Shown piece by piece: positions 53,364-62,467 of a stretch of 64,000 nt of DNA. Within the stretch, counting starts at the first letter, position 1. Every line of letters begins with the position of its first letter. Under the pieces are notes generated by a model. The model saw only the letters and a program-made list of their open reading frames with translations, did not search any database and was not told where the DNA came from. The position numbers and the translations under genes are program-made. This DNA comes from Thermohalobaculum sp039026375 (GTDB lineage: Bacteria; Pseudomonadota; Alphaproteobacteria; Rhodobacterales; Rhodobacteraceae): assembly GCA_039026375.1 (NCBI GenBank), contig JBCCML010000012.1:1-64000 (forward strand), read 5' to 3'.

Positions 53364-54323
53364 CTAGATCTCGATCAGTGGGCGCCCCTCAGCGCCTGGA
53401 ACGTCCATATCGTCCCAGTAGGGCGCCAAGCAGGACCAAAAATCATAGATGTCCGCGGAGTTGTGTCCGCTGCCCTGAAGGATACCCTTCAGCTTTTTGG
53501 CCATGGCAAGATCAACCGGTGCATCCTGCAACGCGATGCAAGCTTCGTCGACGCACGCGCGAAGCTGAGGCAGATCGCGCAGCAGATCAAAGCTGTAGCG
53601 GTTCCCGTCAATCGCGCGGTGGTGGCCGGGCCCGGCCTCTTCCCCCTTGAAGACAACCACGCTGTAGGGGAACGAGATCTGGTAGACAGGAGATAGCCCT
53701 TGCGCTGCAAAGTATGTCTCTGCCGCGCGCGCCGGCCCCCTGGCGTGGTGAAAAAAGTCGTCGATCACCATGACCCCGCCATCGACCAAACGGGGGTAAA
53801 AGAACTCCAGCGCATCCAAAACCGGATCGTAAAGGTCCAGATCGACATGGACAAAGGCGTAGCTATCCGGCGATTCAAACTGTTCCAAGCTGTCCTTTAG
53901 GAAGCCTGGGACGACCCGGACCGTGTCTGCCAGACCGCGCTGACGGACCTCCGCCTCGAAGCGTTTCTTCAGATCCCCTGCATTGCGATCAGCGCCATAG
54001 TCACCTTTGCGGAAGTACGCATTGTCGTGCTTTGGGTCAGGCGCCGGCAGTCCAACAAAGCTGTCGAACGCGTAGAGGTGCCTGCCAAGGCGCTCGGCAT
54101 GTTGCGCCAGAAACAATGACATCCCACCCAGGGCCACGCCGCATTCCGCGAAGGCACCGGCAAGCTGATCGCCACGCTCCCGAAGGATCTTCCCATACAG
54201 GATCTGCCCCCACGGAAACGGCGGATGCAGGGATAGGTTGGCCAGGTCGGCGGCCAACTTACAGTCGGGGTCGTCCGGATAGCGCTCGGGTATCGATTGA
54301 AAGAGTTGATAGGGCCAGGACAT
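53364..54323 (-). CDS. TylF/macrocin O-methyltransferase-like protein
   Basis: A 319-residue SAM enzyme of the TylF family: GVALGGMSLFLAQHAERLG, YAFDSFVGLPAPDPKHD, FVHVDLDLYDPVLDALEFFYP and DGGVMVIDDFFHHARGPARA match the family metal-binding and SAM regions. It O-methylates a sugar hydroxyl in glycans. It lies between the AraC-type and RTX genes and may belong to the neighbouring glycan set. Confidence 0.88.
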   Translation of the reverse strand: MSWPYQLFQSIPERYPDDPDCKLAADLANLSLHPPFPWGQILYGKILRERGDQLAGAFAECGVALGGMSLFLAQHAERLGRHLYAFDSFVGLPAPDPKHDNAYFRKGDYGADRNAGDLKKRFEAEVRQRGLADTVRVVPGFLKDSLEQFESPDSYAFVHVDLDLYDPVLDALEFFYPRLVDGGVMVIDDFFHHARGPARAAETYFAAQGLSPVYQISFPYSVVVFKGEEAGPGHHRAIDGNRYSFDLLRDLPQLRACVDEACIALQDAPVDLAMAKKLKGILQGSGHNSADIYDFWSCLAPYWDDMDVPGAEGRPLIEI

Positions 54324-54426
54324 TCGAAACCCACCGCGGTCACCATTTCACAGACAAAGGGATATTCAGACCGCCCGTGGATCTCAACCGCGGTCCAGCA
54401 AAGCCCCCCGGTATCGACGCCCGCGA

Positions 54427-55338
54427 TCAGACAAAGACGAAGTCATCCGTGCCGACCATGTCGGCTGTCGTGCCTTCCAGGAACACCGTGTAGACGTCCG
54501 CTGGCCCATCCGGCGCCTGGATGACCGTGACCAGGGTGCCGAACGCGCCCTGGTATTCGATCTCCGTTGCCGACCACGTGGCCTCACCCTCGTAGGGCAG
54601 ATGGAACATCAAGACGTCGTCGCCATCCTGATCAAAGTCCATGACCCGGTCGGGGCCGTTCGCACTGCTTTCCTCCGGGGCTGCCCATTCGAACGTGTCA
54701 TTGCCGCCGCCACCCCAGACCTGGTCGCCACGGTCGTTACCGGCACCGCCCATCCCTGGCCGGATCGTGTCGTCCCCATCGTTGCCGAAGATTATGTCTT
54801 GGCCCTTGCCGCCGGAAAGCGTGTTGCCGCCGATCCCGTCGCTGCCGACGATAACGTCGTTAAAAATGGTGCCGATGATGTTCTCGACGTTCTTGAACGT
54901 GTCGCCCCAGCTTTCGCCGCTGAAGCCCATCCCGATCTTCAGGTTAACATTGATGGCGGAGCCTGCCGCCGAATAGTCGACAGTATCGATACCAGAGCCG
55001 CCGTCGAAATCGTCGGCCCCCAGACCCCCGATCATCAGGTCATTCCCGGTACCCCCGAACAAATCGTCGTCACCGATACCGCCATTCAACCAGTCATCAT
55101 CAGCGCCGCCATACAACTTGTCGTCCCCGCCATTGCCGAACAGGACGTCGTTGTTGCCGTTGCCAAACATGTTGTCCGAGAACGCATCACCCACGAACCA
55201 ATCCTTGCCGCTGACACCGATGAAGTAGGACTTCCAGCCCGGATCCTCGTAGTACCCACCCCAGTGCGTGGCATAGTAGTAGTACGGATTTGCCCATGGC
55301 AGGATGGGCGCGAAGCTGCTGGTCTGAAAGCTGAGCAT
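54427..55338 (-). CDS. RTX-type calcium-binding protein
   Basis: This 303-residue protein carries RTX nonapeptide repeats (about 60-125 and 175-220), such as NDVLFGNGGDDKLYGGADDD and GNDLMIGGLGADDFDGGSG, which bind calcium in a beta-roll. An aromatic N-terminal part (PWANPYYYYATHWGGYYEDPGW) and an acidic C-terminal end (TTADMVGTDDFVFV) fit secretion by a type I system, whose genes are not in the window. AGGAG 9 nt upstream fixes the ATG at 55338. Two palindromes lie 60-120 bp upstream. Confidence 0.9.
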   Translation of the reverse strand: MLSFQTSSFAPILPWANPYYYYATHWGGYYEDPGWKSYFIGVSGKDWFVGDAFSDNMFGNGNNDVLFGNGGDDKLYGGADDDWLNGGIGDDDLFGGTGNDLMIGGLGADDFDGGSGIDTVDYSAAGSAINVNLKIGMGFSGESWGDTFKNVENIIGTIFNDVIVGSDGIGGNTLSGGKGQDIIFGNDGDDTIRPGMGGAGNDRGDQVWGGGGNDTFEWAAPEESSANGPDRVMDFDQDGDDVLMFHLPYEGEATWSATEIEYQGAFGTLVTVIQAPDGPADVYTVFLEGTTADMVGTDDFVFV

Positions 55339-55396
55339 GGTCTCTCTCCTGTCCGTGTGTCTAGACAAGAGCCTGCTCCAGCCGGCTGTTACTTTC

Positions 55397-55455
55397 TGTA
55401 GCAGCCGCTACACAAACCACTGATAAAATTGGGATTTTCTGTAGCAGCTGTTACA
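55397..55455. promoter_or_regulatory. Two related palindromes upstream of the RTX gene
   Basis: TGTAGCAGCCGCTACA (55397-55412) and TGTAGCAGCTGTTACA (55440-55455) are near-perfect 16-bp dyads, 43 bp apart, each preceded by TTTC and followed by CAAAC or AAAC. A half copy (GCTGTTAC) lies at 55385-55392. The spacing is about four helical turns. They are candidate operators for the RTX gene. The rest of the stretch to 55666 holds no gene I can see. Confidence 0.7.
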
Positions 55456-55666
55456 AACTAGCCGTACTTGCCGGCGCAATCTCCTCCGCGCCAATGAAAG
55501 CGCCGCTACCATTCCGACCGATGGCTTGGGCGCCGAACTGGGCCCAGATGACACGGGACGACAGGCCGAAACACGGGGGGTCGACAACGTGCAGAGTGCC
55601 TGCCTCGATGATGGCAGCGATCGTTTTCCCCAGACAGCGCGTAGCAGCGTTGGTAAGGCTGGGCCC

Positions 55667-56272
55667 ATGTCCAACGCGCAACCAACCGTTCATGGTCTGA
55701 CCATAACGCCCCAACGTCTAGACGAGATCATTGCGCGCAACGTGGTGCTGTTGCGGCGAGGGCTGGATCTGGAAGCACGGTTCAACTCGGCAGCAGACGC
55801 ACAGGAAGCTGCACGAGCCCAGGCAGAGGCGGCGCGTGCGGCCAAAGGCGAACAGCCGCCCCATGTACCAACCGATGAGGAAACGGCATGGGATGCCTAT
55901 CACGACCGCGCACTGACGCGGATCGCCAGTGCACATGTCGACGTACTCGACCAGTTCGGTCTGGACCCGCGAAAATCTGTGCTGTTCCAGCAGTATCCCG
56001 AACTGATGATGCAGGCCTGTGACCCACAGGTCCCGGTGCTCTATTCGCCCAGATTTCGGTGTTTCACGTTGATGGAGACATGGGGCGCAGCACAGCGCAG
56101 CATCGCGCACTGTCCCAGTACGGGTAAAGAACTGCCCGGCGATCTATCGGATGCGTGGTTCGACCTGACGGACGACTTGATGGGAACGGATGACTGGCAA
56201 TCCGGCGATGTCCGTGCCCGCCTGGGCGATGACCACTTCACTGAGCAATGGTGGATCAAGCGCGGGCTGTAG
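55667..56272 (+). CDS. Uncharacterised protein with DUF6980-like C-terminal part
   Basis: This 201-residue protein has an N-terminal helical, Ala/Glu-rich half (about 1-75) and a C-terminal part (about 115-200) with QACDPQVPVLYSPRFRCFTL, HCPSTGKELPGDLSDAWFD and EQWWIKRGL. That part resembles DUF6980, in which a HCPxCG-type motif and a terminal WW occur. The start has no strong ribosome site. No function is known. Confidence 0.65.
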   Translation: MSNAQPTVHGLTITPQRLDEIIARNVVLLRRGLDLEARFNSAADAQEAARAQAEAARAAKGEQPPHVPTDEETAWDAYHDRALTRIASAHVDVLDQFGLDPRKSVLFQQYPELMMQACDPQVPVLYSPRFRCFTLMETWGAAQRSIAHCPSTGKELPGDLSDAWFDLTDDLMGTDDWQSGDVRARLGDDHFTEQWWIKRGL

Positions 56273-56458
56273 AGCGTGCGACCCCACTGGACCGCGCCAG
56301 TGCTGGACCCCACTGCCACCTGCGGTCAATCTGCCCTGCGCGCCGGTTCTATACGTCGGCGAAGGTCACTCCTATACAGGAGTTGGGAGAGCCCCAAGAA
56401 CGTAGCAGCCGAGGATCGGGACACGTCAGAATGACCGCAAGAATCAAGGAGCGTCGCC

Positions 56459-57268
56459 ATCTCGACTGACAATTGGGGCGAACACGCACGCATCGGTACC
56501 TTCATCGTCGGTGCCGAGGCAGTGCCAGAGGCCGAATGGTGGGCGATGGCCCCGCCCGGTGTCTCGATCCATGCGGCCCGGATCTCGGCCAAGGCACCCT
56601 GGGCAAGCTGGACCGATGACGGCCGCGATGTGGTTCTGGCCCCGGACATGGCACACGGTGCGGCGCAACTGGCGTCGCTCGCCCCCTCGGCCGTCGTCGT
56701 CGCCCATACCTCCAGCAGCATCGTCGGCGGGCCAGGCTGGGACCACGCCGTCACGGCCAAGCTGGTCGAGATCCTGCCGGAGAACTGCGCAATTACGACC
56801 AACGGCGTCGACTGCATCGGCGCGTTGTCTGCTAGCGGGGTCAGCGCCCCGTTTGTGGTGTTTCCGCCCTGGTTTGGCGATGCCATCAACGCGCGCGGCC
56901 TGGAATACTTGGCGGCGCTGGGTGTCCGCGCGTCGGGCCATATCCGGCAGATCCCAGCCAAGAAATGGCAACATCTGCGGCCTGAGGAGCTCTACGGCGC
57001 CTTCATGCACGTCGAACAGCGCACAGACATGCTGTTCGACCAGATCGTTCAGGCATGCCCCGCAGAGGCGGACGGTGTGTTGATCGTGGGCACAGGTGTG
57101 CGCTGTGTCGGCATCATCGCGGCCCTGGAGACGGCCTTGGGCCGACCGGTCGTAACCGCCAATCAGGCCAGCCTGTGGCGGTGTTTGGGGTTGGCAGGCG
57201 TGGATGCTGCGATTTCAGGCTATGGCACGCTGTTCGCCAAATCTAGTGTTCCGGCGGACCCGCGATAG
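56459..57268 (+). CDS. Asp/Glu racemase-superfamily (maleate isomerase/arylmalonate decarboxylase-like) protein
   Basis: Reading from ATC at 56459 gives 269 residues: ISTDNWGEHARIGTFIVGAE, then PEAEWWAMAPPGVSIHAARI and the catalytic-cysteine region ENCAITTNGVDCIGAL and VLIVGTGVRCVGII. This fits maleate isomerase or arylmalonate decarboxylase relatives that isomerise or decarboxylate small diacids. AAGGAG lies 7 nt upstream of the ATC, the ideal position, and no ATG, GTG or TTG is in frame between it and the GTG at 56522. Starting at that GTG would lose the first strand. The ATC is therefore either a rare start codon or a mutated ATG. Confidence 0.78.
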   Translation: MSTDNWGEHARIGTFIVGAEAVPEAEWWAMAPPGVSIHAARISAKAPWASWTDDGRDVVLAPDMAHGAAQLASLAPSAVVVAHTSSSIVGGPGWDHAVTAKLVEILPENCAITTNGVDCIGALSASGVSAPFVVFPPWFGDAINARGLEYLAALGVRASGHIRQIPAKKWQHLRPEELYGAFMHVEQRTDMLFDQIVQACPAEADGVLIVGTGVRCVGIIAALETALGRPVVTANQASLWRCLGLAGVDAAISGYGTLFAKSSVPADPR

Positions 57269-57343
57269 GCACCCACCCCCTAGGTGCGGTCCCGAAAACC
57301 CTGCGACTAAACCCTCACCCAGTAACGGCCAAAACGCCCAAGT

Positions 57344-57712
57344 TCAGCGTTCGGCCGCGTCCAGCCGGGCGGCAGGGCTGCCCGCCGGTTGATCGTCCCC
57401 CGCGATGACCAGCTTGTCTTCGCCAACTTTCGGGGCCGCGGCTTCCTGCACGGCGACCGGCCGTGGCCGCTCTACCTGGACCTTCGCCCGGCGAAACACC
57501 AGCACGGCCCGATGCACTTCGCGCGGGCGGGCAAAGAAGCTGGCCTTCTCCTCCACCGGGATCAGATCCGTGCGCAGATACTCCCAGCCGCCACTGGATT
57601 CTTCGGCGATCAGTTCCTGCATCGCGGCGGCAACACGATCGGTACGGGTCTTGGCGCCTTTGTGACGGCGCGCCTTCTCCGGAGCCGCAACGCATTTATA
57701 CTCGTAGGACAT
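57344..57712 (-). CDS. DUF4177-containing protein
   Basis: A 122-residue protein starting MSYEYKCVAAPEKARRHKG with a DUF4177 segment (MQELIAEESSGGWEYLRTDLIP) and a charged C-terminal tail rich in Val/Pro/Ala. DUF4177 is a small domain of unknown role. GGGAGAG precedes the ATG at 57712. Confidence 0.8.
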   Translation of the reverse strand: MSYEYKCVAAPEKARRHKGAKTRTDRVAAAMQELIAEESSGGWEYLRTDLIPVEEKASFFARPREVHRAVLVFRRAKVQVERPRPVAVQEAAAPKVGEDKLVIAGDDQPAGSPAARLDAAER

Positions 57713-57839
57713 GGCACTCTCCCCCGGACGGTACGGGCCCGCTGGCCCTTTCCCCGGTTTCACCAGAAGCCTGCCCCTGACGCAAGGTTCAAGCACGCGC
57801 GCAACCAGAATTTAACGACGTTGTGGGCACACCCGGGTC

Positions 57840-59117
57840 ATGAGTTTCATGCGCTTTTCCGCGGCGCCGGCCGGCCGCCTAAACGACCGTACGATCCCGT
57901 GGGCGATCTTCGGGGAACGCGAAGAGGTGCCCGACGGGTTGGAGGACAGCGCCCTGGCCGGGGTCAACCTGGCGCAGATCGCCTCCAGCCCCGGCGCGCC
58001 GATGTTCGAACCGGAATCGCTTTTTGGCGCCCACATGGCGGGCCGCGAGGTCGAGATTGACCCCAAGGCGCCCGTCGTCGTCTTTGTGCACGGCTTTCAA
58101 TGCGAGCCGCGCCGCCCGATCGTTGCCCGCACAAACAGCGACAACCCCCACCGGGCGATCTTTCATTTCGATGAAACCCCCGACGGACCCGGCTCCCGCG
58201 AAGAAAAGCGCCGTCACATCACGCCGTGGTTCGCCCGCGGAATGCTGGCAAAGGGCCGCGGCAAGCCCGAGGACTGCACCGGGCTGGCGGTCGGCTATTC
58301 CTACGCCTCCTATGGTGGGGTGCCCGACCCGTTCCTGCCCCGCTACTGGGACCGGCTTACAAGCCAGATGGGACTGGCGTGGAACCTGCGCGCACCGCCA
58401 TCGGCGTATGTGAAAGCCTATCGCGATGCCGAAATGGCCGGGTTCGGCCTGGCGGCGGTGCTGACGCAGTTGCGCGCCAAACTGGATCACGAGGGGCTAT
58501 ACGACAAACCCATCGACCTGTTTTGCCACTCGCTGGGGGCCCGAACGGTGCTGTCGGCGTTGGCCCTGATCGCGCAGCGCTGGCCCAACGACACCACGCT
58601 GGCCCGCATCGACCGGGTCCTGATGCTGGGTGGCGCCTGCTACTGGGGGCAGGCCGCCTATGCGCTGGCCAATATCACCTTTGCCGGGCTGGAAAAGCGG
58701 CCGCAATTCTACAACTTCACATCCAGTTCTGATGACGTGCTGGCCTATCTGGGCGGACGGGCAACGCCGACCTCCGCCGCGACCGAAGCAATCGAAGATC
58801 TCAGTCTGGAGGATCCCAAGCAACTGCAGTTGCTGAAACGGGGCCGGACCATCGGGCGGCACGGCAAACCGCCCCATGCGCTGTACGAGTTTTTCGGCGA
58901 CGACTATCCCGATTGGATCGACATCCCGCTGGACAGCGCACGCGTCGCCAGATGGGGACGGTTATACGGGTTTAACCTGCGCGGGCGCCGGCGGTTTTCG
59001 TTGGGCGACCACTTCCTGCAGTACACGCACCCTGGTAATTGGAAGCTGTACCGGGCCATCCTGCATGAGCGTGACGGCTGGAACACCGTCGATTTGCACG
59101 ATGACTTTACGATCTAG
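57840..59117 (+). CDS. Alpha/beta hydrolase of DUF900-like type
   Basis: The 425-residue protein has VVVFVHGFQCEPRRP (oxyanion region) and the nucleophile elbow LFCHSLGARTVLSALAL with Ser in CHSLG. It probably hydrolyses an ester in the cytoplasm; no signal peptide is visible. The long N-terminal and C-terminal parts (RRRFSLGDHFLQYTHPGNW) are shared with larger esterase-like proteins. Substrate unknown. Confidence 0.82.
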   Translation: MSFMRFSAAPAGRLNDRTIPWAIFGEREEVPDGLEDSALAGVNLAQIASSPGAPMFEPESLFGAHMAGREVEIDPKAPVVVFVHGFQCEPRRPIVARTNSDNPHRAIFHFDETPDGPGSREEKRRHITPWFARGMLAKGRGKPEDCTGLAVGYSYASYGGVPDPFLPRYWDRLTSQMGLAWNLRAPPSAYVKAYRDAEMAGFGLAAVLTQLRAKLDHEGLYDKPIDLFCHSLGARTVLSALALIAQRWPNDTTLARIDRVLMLGGACYWGQAAYALANITFAGLEKRPQFYNFTSSSDDVLAYLGGRATPTSAATEAIEDLSLEDPKQLQLLKRGRTIGRHGKPPHALYEFFGDDYPDWIDIPLDSARVARWGRLYGFNLRGRRRFSLGDHFLQYTHPGNWKLYRAILHERDGWNTVDLHDDFTI

Positions 59118-59158
59118 CAGCCGCCTAGGATCGGCCCCGCGGCCTATTCGCCCCCAGA

Positions 59159-60679
59159 CTACTCGATGCCCAGCTTGGACTTGACCAGCTGCTGCACGGC
59201 CTGCGGGTTCGCCTTGCCCTGCGTGGCTTTCATCACCTGACCGACGAACCAGCCCGCCATGGTGGGCTTGGCCTTGGCCTGCTCGACCTTGTCGGGATTG
59301 GCAGCCAGCACCTCGTCCACCGCGGCTTCGATGGCACCGGTATCCGTGACCTGCTTCATGCCGCGGGATTCGACGATCTCGGCCGGGTCGCCGCCCTCGG
59401 CCCAGACGATCTCGAACAGCTCCTTGCCGATCTTGCCGGAAATGTCGCCCTTACCGATCAGATCGATAATGCCGCCGATCTGGGCGGCGGAGATTGGGCT
59501 GTCGGTGACGCCCAAGCCTTCCTTGTTCAGGCGACCGAACAGTTCGTTGATCACCCAGTTAGCGGCCTGCTTACCGTCGCGGCCCGCCGCCACTTCCTCG
59601 AAGAAGGCGGCATTCTCGACCTCGGCCGTCAGCACGCCAGCGTCATACTCGGTCATCCCATAATCAGCGACAAAGCGTGACTTCTTGGCGTCCGGCAGTT
59701 CGGGCAGCCCGGCGGCGATGTCATCGACCCAGGCCTGCTCGATCTCCAGCGGCAGAAGGTCCGGATCGGGGAAATAGCGGTAATCGTGCGCCTCTTCCTT
59801 CGAGCGCATGGACCGCGTCTCGTTCTTGTTCGGATCGTAGAGGCGGGTCTCCTGATCCACGGTGCCGCCATCTTCGATGATGCCGATCTGGCGACGTGCC
59901 TCGACCTCGATGGCTGCCATGATGAAGCGCATCGAGTTCATGTTCTTGATCTCGCAGCGCGTGCCCAGGTGGCTGAAATCGCCGCTTTCGCGGAACTTCT
60001 CATAATCGCCCACCCGGCAGACGCTGACGTTGACGTCCGCGCGCAGGCTGCCCTCCTGCATGTTGCCATCGCAGGTGCCCAGGTAGCGCACGATCTGGCG
60101 GATTTTGCGCACGTATTCTGCGGCCTCTTCGGGGCCGCGAATGTCGGGGCGGCTGACAATCTCCATCAGCGCGGTGCCGGACCGGTTCAGATCCACAAAG
60201 CTCATGGCCGGGTCCATGTCGTGCACGGACTTGCCGGCGTCTTGCTCCAGGTGGATACGCTCGATCCGGACGCGGCGGGCAACGCCCGGCTCCATGTCGA
60301 CGATGACCTCTCCCTCGCCCACCACCGGGTGCTTGAACTGGCTGATCTGATAGCCCTGCGGCAGATCGGGGTAAAAGTAGTTCTTGCGGTCGAACCGGCT
60401 CCACAGGTTGATTTGGGCACGCAGGCCCAAGCCGGTGCGCACCGCCTGTTCGACGCAATGGGCGTTGATCACCGGCAGCATGCCGGGCATCGCCGCATCG
60501 ACCAACGAGACATGGGTGTTCGGCTCGGCCCCGAACGCGGTCGACGCGCCCGAAAACAGCTTGGACTGGCTGGCCACTTGGGCATGCACCTCCATGCCGA
60601 TCACCAGCTCCCAGTCGTCCTTGACGCCGGCAATGCGCTTGGGCTCGGGCTCGCGATAGTCCAGGTGGTCGTCCAGCAT
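59159..60679 (-). CDS. gatB: Asp-tRNA(Asn)/Glu-tRNA(Gln) amidotransferase subunit B
   Basis: GatB with GatA and GatC converts misacylated Glu-tRNA(Gln) or Asp-tRNA(Asn) to the correct aminoacyl-tRNA. The 506-residue protein has WELVIGMEVHAQVASQSKLF, YFYPDLPQGYQISQFKHP, DMEPGVARRVRIERIHLEQD and MEIVSRPDIRGPEEAAEYVR, all diagnostic, and a C-terminal YqeY-like region ending QQLVKSKLGIE. GGAGG 7 nt upstream fixes the ATG at 60679. gatA and gatC are not in the window. Confidence 0.97.
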   Translation of the reverse strand: MLDDHLDYREPEPKRIAGVKDDWELVIGMEVHAQVASQSKLFSGASTAFGAEPNTHVSLVDAAMPGMLPVINAHCVEQAVRTGLGLRAQINLWSRFDRKNYFYPDLPQGYQISQFKHPVVGEGEVIVDMEPGVARRVRIERIHLEQDAGKSVHDMDPAMSFVDLNRSGTALMEIVSRPDIRGPEEAAEYVRKIRQIVRYLGTCDGNMQEGSLRADVNVSVCRVGDYEKFRESGDFSHLGTRCEIKNMNSMRFIMAAIEVEARRQIGIIEDGGTVDQETRLYDPNKNETRSMRSKEEAHDYRYFPDPDLLPLEIEQAWVDDIAAGLPELPDAKKSRFVADYGMTEYDAGVLTAEVENAAFFEEVAAGRDGKQAANWVINELFGRLNKEGLGVTDSPISAAQIGGIIDLIGKGDISGKIGKELFEIVWAEGGDPAEIVESRGMKQVTDTGAIEAAVDEVLAANPDKVEQAKAKPTMAGWFVGQVMKATQGKANPQAVQQLVKSKLGIE

Positions 60680-60780
60680 GTCGAATCCTCCGGGGTTCCA
60701 CGGGGGTGATAGGTCCGCGCCGGACACGTGACAAGTCCGCCAAGGTGGGTTTAGCTGCCAGAAAGCTGGGGGAGCACGTC

Positions 60781-61638
60781 ATGCGGGCCATCATCATCGC
60801 AAGCTGGATCGTCCTGAGCGCGGGGGTTGGCGCGGCGATCACGGCCGGGCCTGCCAAGGCGGACGTGCTGCAACTGATCGTCGAGACGGGCGAGATCCGC
60901 CTGGGCGTGCGTGCCGATGCGCCGCCCTTCTCCTACCTGGACCCCGAGCGCGGCTATCGCGGGCTGGCCGTCGACATCTGCGTCGAGGTGGCCGCCCGAA
61001 TGGCCCTGACGCTGGAAACGACGATAAAACCGGTGTTTGTCGAGCAATCGGCCAAGTCGCGCTTCCCCGCGCTGATCCAGGGCGAGACCGACCTGCACTG
61101 CGGCCCCGCCACGGCCACCCTGGCGCGGCGCGACATGGTAGATTTCTCGATCCTCTACTTCGTTGACGGCGTCTCGCTGGCCGGGCTGCCCGGCGCCTAT
61201 ACCGCCCTGTTTGAGCGGGGCGGCGGGCGCATCGGCGTGCTGGAGGGCACCACCGCCGTCGCCATCATCGAAGATCTGGTCCAACGCAACGACCTGGCCG
61301 CCGAGATCATCCCCTACCCCTCGCATGCGTCAGGGTTGGAGGCGCTGGACCGCGAAGAGGTTCAGCTTTACGCGGGCGACCAGGCGATCCTGCTGTTCAT
61401 GCTGTCGGCCACCTTCCCGGAGGCGCCCTATTTCGTCCAGGACGAGGTGCTGAGCTTCGAGCCCTACGCCCTGGTGATGCGCCGGGGCGCGTCGGACCTG
61501 CGCCTGGCCGTGGACCGGGCGCTGAGCGCGATCATCACCGACGGGGTGATCTACACGCTGATCCGGCGCTCGTTCGGCGACTTTCCCTTGCCGCCCGAGG
61601 CGCTGGCAGCCTACGAGATCGTGGCGCTGCCCGAATAG
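60781..61638 (+). CDS. Family 3 periplasmic solute-binding protein
   Basis: The 285-residue protein has a signal peptide (MRAIIIASWIVLSAGVGAAI, cleavage likely after PAKA) and the SBP_bac_3 pattern: IRLGVRADAPPFSYLDPE, RGLAVDICVEVAARM, FPALIQGETDLHCGPATATL and RRDMVDFSILYFVDG. Members bind amino acids or other small molecules. No ABC permease or ATPase genes are adjacent, so it may serve as an orphan sensor or partner. GGGGGAG precedes the ATG at 60781. Two Lin0512 genes follow 37 bp later. Confidence 0.9.
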   Translation: MRAIIIASWIVLSAGVGAAITAGPAKADVLQLIVETGEIRLGVRADAPPFSYLDPERGYRGLAVDICVEVAARMALTLETTIKPVFVEQSAKSRFPALIQGETDLHCGPATATLARRDMVDFSILYFVDGVSLAGLPGAYTALFERGGGRIGVLEGTTAVAIIEDLVQRNDLAAEIIPYPSHASGLEALDREEVQLYAGDQAILLFMLSATFPEAPYFVQDEVLSFEPYALVMRRGASDLRLAVDRALSAIITDGVIYTLIRRSFGDFPLPPEALAAYEIVALPE

Positions 61639-61675
61639 GCTGCGGCAACCCGCAAACCCCGATCAAGGAGCCACA

Positions 61676-62023
61676 ATGGCCGTCAAACGCATGGTTTTGG
61701 AACTGGGCATGGGCACCTCGCTGACCCAGGAAAACTGGACCGATGCCGCCTGCCGCGCGGTGCGCGACGCGATCTGGCACAACTCGGTGACCGTGGCCGA
61801 TGCCTTCGGCGTCGGGCGCGACGACATGCTGATCGAGGCGGTGATCGGCGCGGGCGACCCGGCCGCCGTCGACACCCAGGCGGTCGCCGCCGTCTTCCCC
61901 TATGGCAAGGTCAGCGTGCGCGTCGAACAGGGCGGCATGTCGATCCCCAAGGACAGTGGCGGACACACCATCATGGCCAACGCCGCGATCATCGTCTCGT
62001 TGGATCTGCCGGAGGACGCGTAA
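61676..62023 (+). CDS. Lin0512 family protein (copy A)
   Basis: This 115-residue protein begins MAVKRMVLELGMGTSLTQEN and has CRAVRDAIWHNSVTVADAFG and VAAVFPYGKVSVRVEQGGMS, the Lin0512 family pattern. The family occurs as small ring-forming proteins of unknown role. AAGGAG precedes the start, and its stop overlaps the next start by one base. Confidence 0.85.
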   Translation: MAVKRMVLELGMGTSLTQENWTDAACRAVRDAIWHNSVTVADAFGVGRDDMLIEAVIGAGDPAAVDTQAVAAVFPYGKVSVRVEQGGMSIPKDSGGHTIMANAAIIVSLDLPEDA

Positions 62024-62364
62024 TGGCCGAGATGAAACGCATCATTCTGGAGATGGGCTTCGGCACCGATCTGCACGGCGAGGACTATACCAAGGCCGCC
62101 AAACGCGCGGTGCGCGATGCGATGTATCACTCGTCGCTGGGGCTGTTCTCGACCTGCGGGATCGACCCCGCGACCATGCAGATCGAGCTGACGATCGCCG
62201 CCCAGGACCCGGACGCCGTGGACCTGCAAGCGGTTGCCGCCGAAATGCCCTATGGCCAGGTGACGCCTAAGGTCGTGCATGGGGGCCTGAACGTCGCCGA
62301 CCACTTGGGCAAGGGTCAGACGATCACGGTCAACGCCGGCATCCTGGTGCGCATCCCCGTCTGA
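62023..62364 (+). CDS. Lin0512 family protein (copy B)
   Basis: This 113-residue protein is a paralogue of copy A with KRIILEMGFGTDLHGEDYTK, KRAVRDAMYHSSLGLFSTCG and VAAEMPYGQVTPKVVHGGLN. Head-to-tail overlap of two copies suggests a hetero-oligomer with copy A. The function is unknown. Confidence 0.85.
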   Translation: MAEMKRIILEMGFGTDLHGEDYTKAAKRAVRDAMYHSSLGLFSTCGIDPATMQIELTIAAQDPDAVDLQAVAAEMPYGQVTPKVVHGGLNVADHLGKGQTITVNAGILVRIPV

Positions 62365-62396
62365 GATCGACGCGGCAGAGCATGCCGCTCAGACCG

Positions 62397-62418
62397 GCCC
62401 GGACCGCAAGATCCGGGC
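62397..62418 (+). terminator. Stem-loop after the Lin0512 genes
   Basis: GCCCGGA and TCCGGGC form a perfect 7-bp stem with an 8-base loop, 33 bp after the Lin0512-B stop. No T-run follows, so it may be a weak or Rho-assisted terminator. Confidence 0.45.
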
Positions 62419-62445
62419 TGCCAGCCCGTTCGCCCGGCGTTATGA

Positions 62446-62465
62446 GGCCCCGAAAGGAAGGGGCC
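62446..62465 (+). promoter_or_regulatory. Ribosome-site hairpin before the EamA gene
   Basis: GGCCCC and GGGGCC pair around GAAAGGAA, so that most of the GAAAGGAAGG ribosome site lies in the loop and stem, 3 nt before the ATG at 62468. It could modulate translation. Confidence 0.4.
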
Positions 62466-62467
62466 CC

